64,000 bases of DNA from Mesostigma viride (Eukaryota; Streptophyta; Mesostigmatophyceae; Mesostigmatales; Mesostigmataceae), in NCBI GenBank assembly GCA_009746045.1, contig RPFO01000312.1, positions 2,599,279-2,663,278 of the forward strand, given 5' to 3'. Shown piece by piece: positions 61,401 through 64,000 of the stretch. Under the pieces are notes generated by a model. The model was given only the letters and a program-made list of their open reading frames with translations, was not told the origin of the DNA and made no database searches. Within the stretch, counting starts at the first letter, position 1. Each line of letters opens with the position of its first letter. Both the position numbers and the translations under genes were made by a program.

Positions 61401-61413
61401 TGGTATCGGAGGT
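61401..61413 (+). promoter_or_regulatory. Primer binding site, initiator-tRNA-Met type
   Basis: TGGTATCGGAGGT lies one base after the LTR. The plant-type initiator Met tRNA site is TGGTATCAGAGC, so 10 of the first 11 bases agree. It primes minus-strand DNA synthesis. Confidence 0.8.
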
Positions 61414-61619
61414 TTCTACCTAGGTGTTGGTTGTCTTGATAGTATTAGTTCACGGTTAACAATGGAATTCTTGCCGACCCAGAGAGGGTACGTTATGCTG
61501 TGTGTTCGGACAGTTTTTAGAGTGTGACTCATCCTTATGTGACAGTCTTGCTCTGAGAGCTGCTTGAGCTCACAAGTCTCTAACGTTTCCCCAGTCCGGC
61601 ATGCGCGACCCATGGAGTG

Positions 61620-63365
61620 ATGAGTAACCCGGAGACACAACCACCGTTATCAAGTAAGAGAGTTGAAGATGCAACCACATCTTTAGCAGCTCAACGGACG
61701 ACCGGTGATGAAAGGGTTTCATCATCTACTCCCAGACGTCAACTATTTGGAGATACCACCTTAATGTCTGCTTCCCGCAGATATTCGCTGTCGGTCGGCC
61801 CAAAGTTCTCCATCTTGCCCCTCGGTGTGCAACCAGGCGAGCCCTCCCTGCGTGGCACTGGTAGAGGTGGACCACGGTTCTCCAACGTGGAGGACACGCG
61901 TTCGCCAGCACCCGAATACGGTTCGGCTATTCGTTTTGGCTACAACACGGTGCCGGGGCGAGACGGCACTCGGCTAGCGGCTGACGAGCTGACAGCGGAG
62001 AAAATTCGATTACAACATGAACGTGAGGAAGCTGCGAGAGCTAGAAGTGTGGCGGAAGCGCTGGAGAAGAGTGTGGGTAGGACTATTGCGCGTGTGCAGC
62101 AACTTGAGTCGCAAGGGCAGGCGGGCGATGGAGAGTCTGTTTTCGTGGATCAACCGTCTCCAACACTGGGTATACGAAGGGTATATGCGGTTGACGCTCC
62201 TTTTGTTGATGAAGGGACAGATGCACAGGGGCATGAGCCTCCACGGCTCTCGGTGGCTGCGACATTGCCGGAGAGTCAGAATGCACCACACGCCCCAGTG
62301 ATGGAGCTCACGTCTTTGTATCCTCGTACTGTTCCTTTTCCCAAGGTGGAGTCGGTAGACAAGCTATCGCTGACCAACCTTACCCATCGCAGCTTCGACC
62401 ATTTCTCCACCAAGTTTCAGGATGTCTTCGCTATCCACTTCGCCAACTACGGGCCCAAGGCAGAGGAACGTCTCACGATGGACATCCAGAAGAGAATGGT
62501 TAGGCAGCGGATGAGCGACAGTGCCAGCGACCGTTTTGATGAGTTTTTGCGTTCTGTGGCTGGACGTGCGTGTACCGACCTCCCCTCTCTCCTATTGGGC
62601 TTTCGCCGGTTTCTGTTACCCCAGGATCAGCTTCGCATGGATCGGGACGCACTGGCTAACTGTACGCAGGCTGGTTTGACGCTGCCACAGTTCGTGGAGC
62701 AATTCACCAACCTTAGAGCCAAGATTCCCCAATGCTCTGACGCAGAGGCGCTTCACAGACTACTGCATGGCATGGCTCCACACGTGCGACTGGATGTGGA
62801 CAAGCACTTCTCCCAGTTCGACTACGTGGACTGGCAATGGGACAAGGTGTTGTCTTATGTGCTCACCCTCTGTCGTGTGCCTGCTTTTTCTGTCAAGTGG
62901 GAGCCTGTGGCCACGCCAGTGCCACCCATCAAGAAGTCCCTGAACCAGCTGGATGACCTCCTGGGGGAGCTCAATGCCTTGGATCCCACCCAGGGTAACT
63001 GTTTTATCTGCAACCAGCCAGGTCACTTTGCACGGGACTGCCCTAGACGGGACCAGTTTCCCCCTGCCACGAGAGGACCTTTTGGCGCCCTGCCATCTCC
63101 CAGGCCACCCAACCTTCCTCCTGGCGTTCCTGCTGGCGATCACCGGATGCAGCCAGGGTTCCAGCCCAACTTCCAGCCCTCTGGGAGGTTCCAGTCCCGC
63201 GCTCGGCCCTTCAGCAGACAGGATAAGCGTAGGATGGTGAACGCTCTCATGCAGCTGCTGGCAGATGAGGAGGATGGGGGGACGAGGATGAGCCTCCAGC
63301 ACCACCTGAGCAGCTTCCACCATCGGGCAGTGGAGCTCCCAGACCCACCTGAGTCAAAAAACTAG
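61620..63365 (+). CDS. gag: Gag polyprotein of a Ty3/gypsy-like retrotransposon
   Basis: 581 residues, intact frame. The start is the ATG at 61620. Residues of about 240-400 fit a retrotransposon Gag (capsid-like) domain: F-S-T-K-F-Q-D-V-F-A-I-H-F, F-D-E-F-L-R-S-V-A-G, G-L-T-L-P-Q-F-V-E-Q-F and A-L-H-R-L-L-H-G-M. A CCHC zinc knuckle, C-F-I-C-N-Q-P-G-H-F-A-R-D-C, starts at residue 461 and would bind the element's RNA. The C-terminus is Pro/Arg-rich. The frame ends in TCA AAA AAC TAG, a -1 frameshift site into pol. The intact frame suggests a young, possibly active copy. Confidence 0.92.
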   Translation: MSNPETQPPLSSKRVEDATTSLAAQRTTGDERVSSSTPRRQLFGDTTLMSASRRYSLSVGPKFSILPLGVQPGEPSLRGTGRGGPRFSNVEDTRSPAPEYGSAIRFGYNTVPGRDGTRLAADELTAEKIRLQHEREEAARARSVAEALEKSVGRTIARVQQLESQGQAGDGESVFVDQPSPTLGIRRVYAVDAPFVDEGTDAQGHEPPRLSVAATLPESQNAPHAPVMELTSLYPRTVPFPKVESVDKLSLTNLTHRSFDHFSTKFQDVFAIHFANYGPKAEERLTMDIQKRMVRQRMSDSASDRFDEFLRSVAGRACTDLPSLLLGFRRFLLPQDQLRMDRDALANCTQAGLTLPQFVEQFTNLRAKIPQCSDAEALHRLLHGMAPHVRLDVDKHFSQFDYVDWQWDKVLSYVLTLCRVPAFSVKWEPVATPVPPIKKSLNQLDDLLGELNALDPTQGNCFICNQPGHFARDCPRRDQFPPATRGPFGALPSPRPPNLPPGVPAGDHRMQPGFQPNFQPSGRFQSRARPFSRQDKRRMVNALMQLLADEEDGGTRMSLQHHLSSFHHRAVELPDPPESKN

Positions 63366-63420
63366 TTGGGTCCCCAGGTCATCCTTCTGTCATGGCCAGG
63401 TCTGACCTGCCTGCTGTTGA
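63356..63420 (+). promoter_or_regulatory. -1 ribosomal frameshift site at the gag-pol junction
   Basis: The heptamer A AAA AAC (63356-63362), in gag phase, is directly followed by the gag stop TAG. A one-base slip back puts ribosomes in the pol frame, which is open from there (CTA GTT GGG...). Downstream, CAGGTC at about 63375 can pair with GACCTG at about 63408, giving a possible stimulatory stem. This would make Gag the main product and Gag-Pol the minor one. Confidence 0.85.
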
Positions 63421-64000
63421 CGTTAGGCCAGTGAACACTGTGGGTGCTTCTGACCCTGCTGTCCCTGTGGGTCCTCCTGTACCAGGTCACTTACTCAAGT
63501 TTCAGGCTAGGCTCCTCAACGTGCCAGTCCCCTTGGCTCAGCCAGCTTGCTTGTTTATGATTGATTCTGGTGCTGGCAGTAATTATATTGCTGCATCCTT
63601 GGTGCAGGAGTTGAAGTTGCCTGTGTTGGCCCACCCCACACCTGTCATGGTGCAGTATTCTGATGGCAGGAGAAGCTGCTCACCTGGCTATGTGCAGCTC
63701 ATCTTCCAAGTTTGTTCATCCCAGACTTTGGAAGTGACAGCAGATGTCATTCCCCTCACGGCAGCAGATGTGATTTTGGGGATCCCATGGTTGTCTGACA
63801 CCAATCCTGCTATTTCTTGGCCTGACAGGGTGGTCCAGTTCAAGGATGGGACAGTGTGGGATGCTACCTGTGTGTTGCCAGGGGGGAGAAGAACAGCCAC
63901 TGAGTGCTGTTCCACACAGACAGCTGTCAATGATGGCAAGGGAGGGGAAGCAGGTGCGAAAGGGGTGGATCAAGAGCCGACTTTGGAGGAGAAACGGGCT
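63363..64000 (+). CDS. pol: Pol polyprotein start with retropepsin, runs off the window
   Basis: The -1 frame relative to gag is open from the gag stop to the last base of the window; the first ATG is at 63392. It encodes an aspartic protease: F-M-I-D-S-G-A-G-S-N-Y-I at about 63555-63590 with the catalytic D-S-G, then a flap region with Y-S-D-G-R-R, and A-D-V-I-L-G-I-P-W-L at about 63767-63796, the conserved second half. This layout is typical of Ty3/gypsy retrotransposons. Reverse transcriptase, RNase H and integrase would lie beyond the window. Confidence 0.9.

Overview
The window is a repeat-rich nuclear segment of a eukaryote. Introns are GT-AG, one gene is broken into at least 27 small exons over about 39 kb, and there are LINE and LTR retroelements, many minisatellites and an interstitial CCCTAAA tract of the plant telomere type. 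The main gene is a plant-type MSH1 (MutS ATPase fused to a C-terminal GIY-YIG nuclease), a combination known from land plants and several algal groups. Together with an insert that looks derived from a nucleocytoplasmic large DNA virus, this points to a microalga, most likely of the green lineage. The species cannot be fixed from sequence reading alone.

Layout: 573-2148 (minus) is a two-exon gene for a protein with an N-terminal PARP-type zinc finger, a long Ala/Glu/Lys linker and a C-terminal SAP motif, so a probable nuclear DNA-binding protein. 2149-6774 has no gene I can recognise, apart from a 31-33 bp minisatellite. 6775-45505 (plus) is MSH1: 27 recognised exons whose intron phases all agree, giving 1414 codons. 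The introns hold a 3.8 kb pyrimidine-rich 29-bp array (intron 1), a decayed giant-virus-like gene pair (intron 10), telomere-like heptamers (introns 11 and 16) and a 3.3 kb 73-bp array with an 18-unit higher-order repeat (intron 18). 45506-60560 is a graveyard of non-LTR retroelements (RT fragments, ORF1 fragments, shared 3' tails ending in TTAA arrays), cut by a foldback element at 59144-59660. 60698 to the window end is the 5' part of a Ty3/gypsy-like LTR retrotransposon: LTR, tRNA-iMet-type primer site, gag, a textbook -1 frameshift heptamer, and the start of pol with the protease.

The most unusual signal is in MSH1. In 13 of its 26 introns, the sequence at the neighbouring exon-intron junction (exon edge plus splice site, or in two cases mainly the donor region) is repeated one to several times inside the intron as imperfect copies, often 70-140 bp apart. 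These 'junction echoes' occur at both donor and acceptor sides and create rows of decoy splice sites. I know of no standard name for this pattern. It suggests introns that grow by repeated duplication across their own splice junctions.

How the genes work together: the zinc-finger/SAP protein and MSH1 are both DNA-binding proteins but are encoded divergently, and nothing shows that they act jointly. MSH1 in plants guards organelle genomes against rearrangement. The other coding sequences belong to mobile elements.
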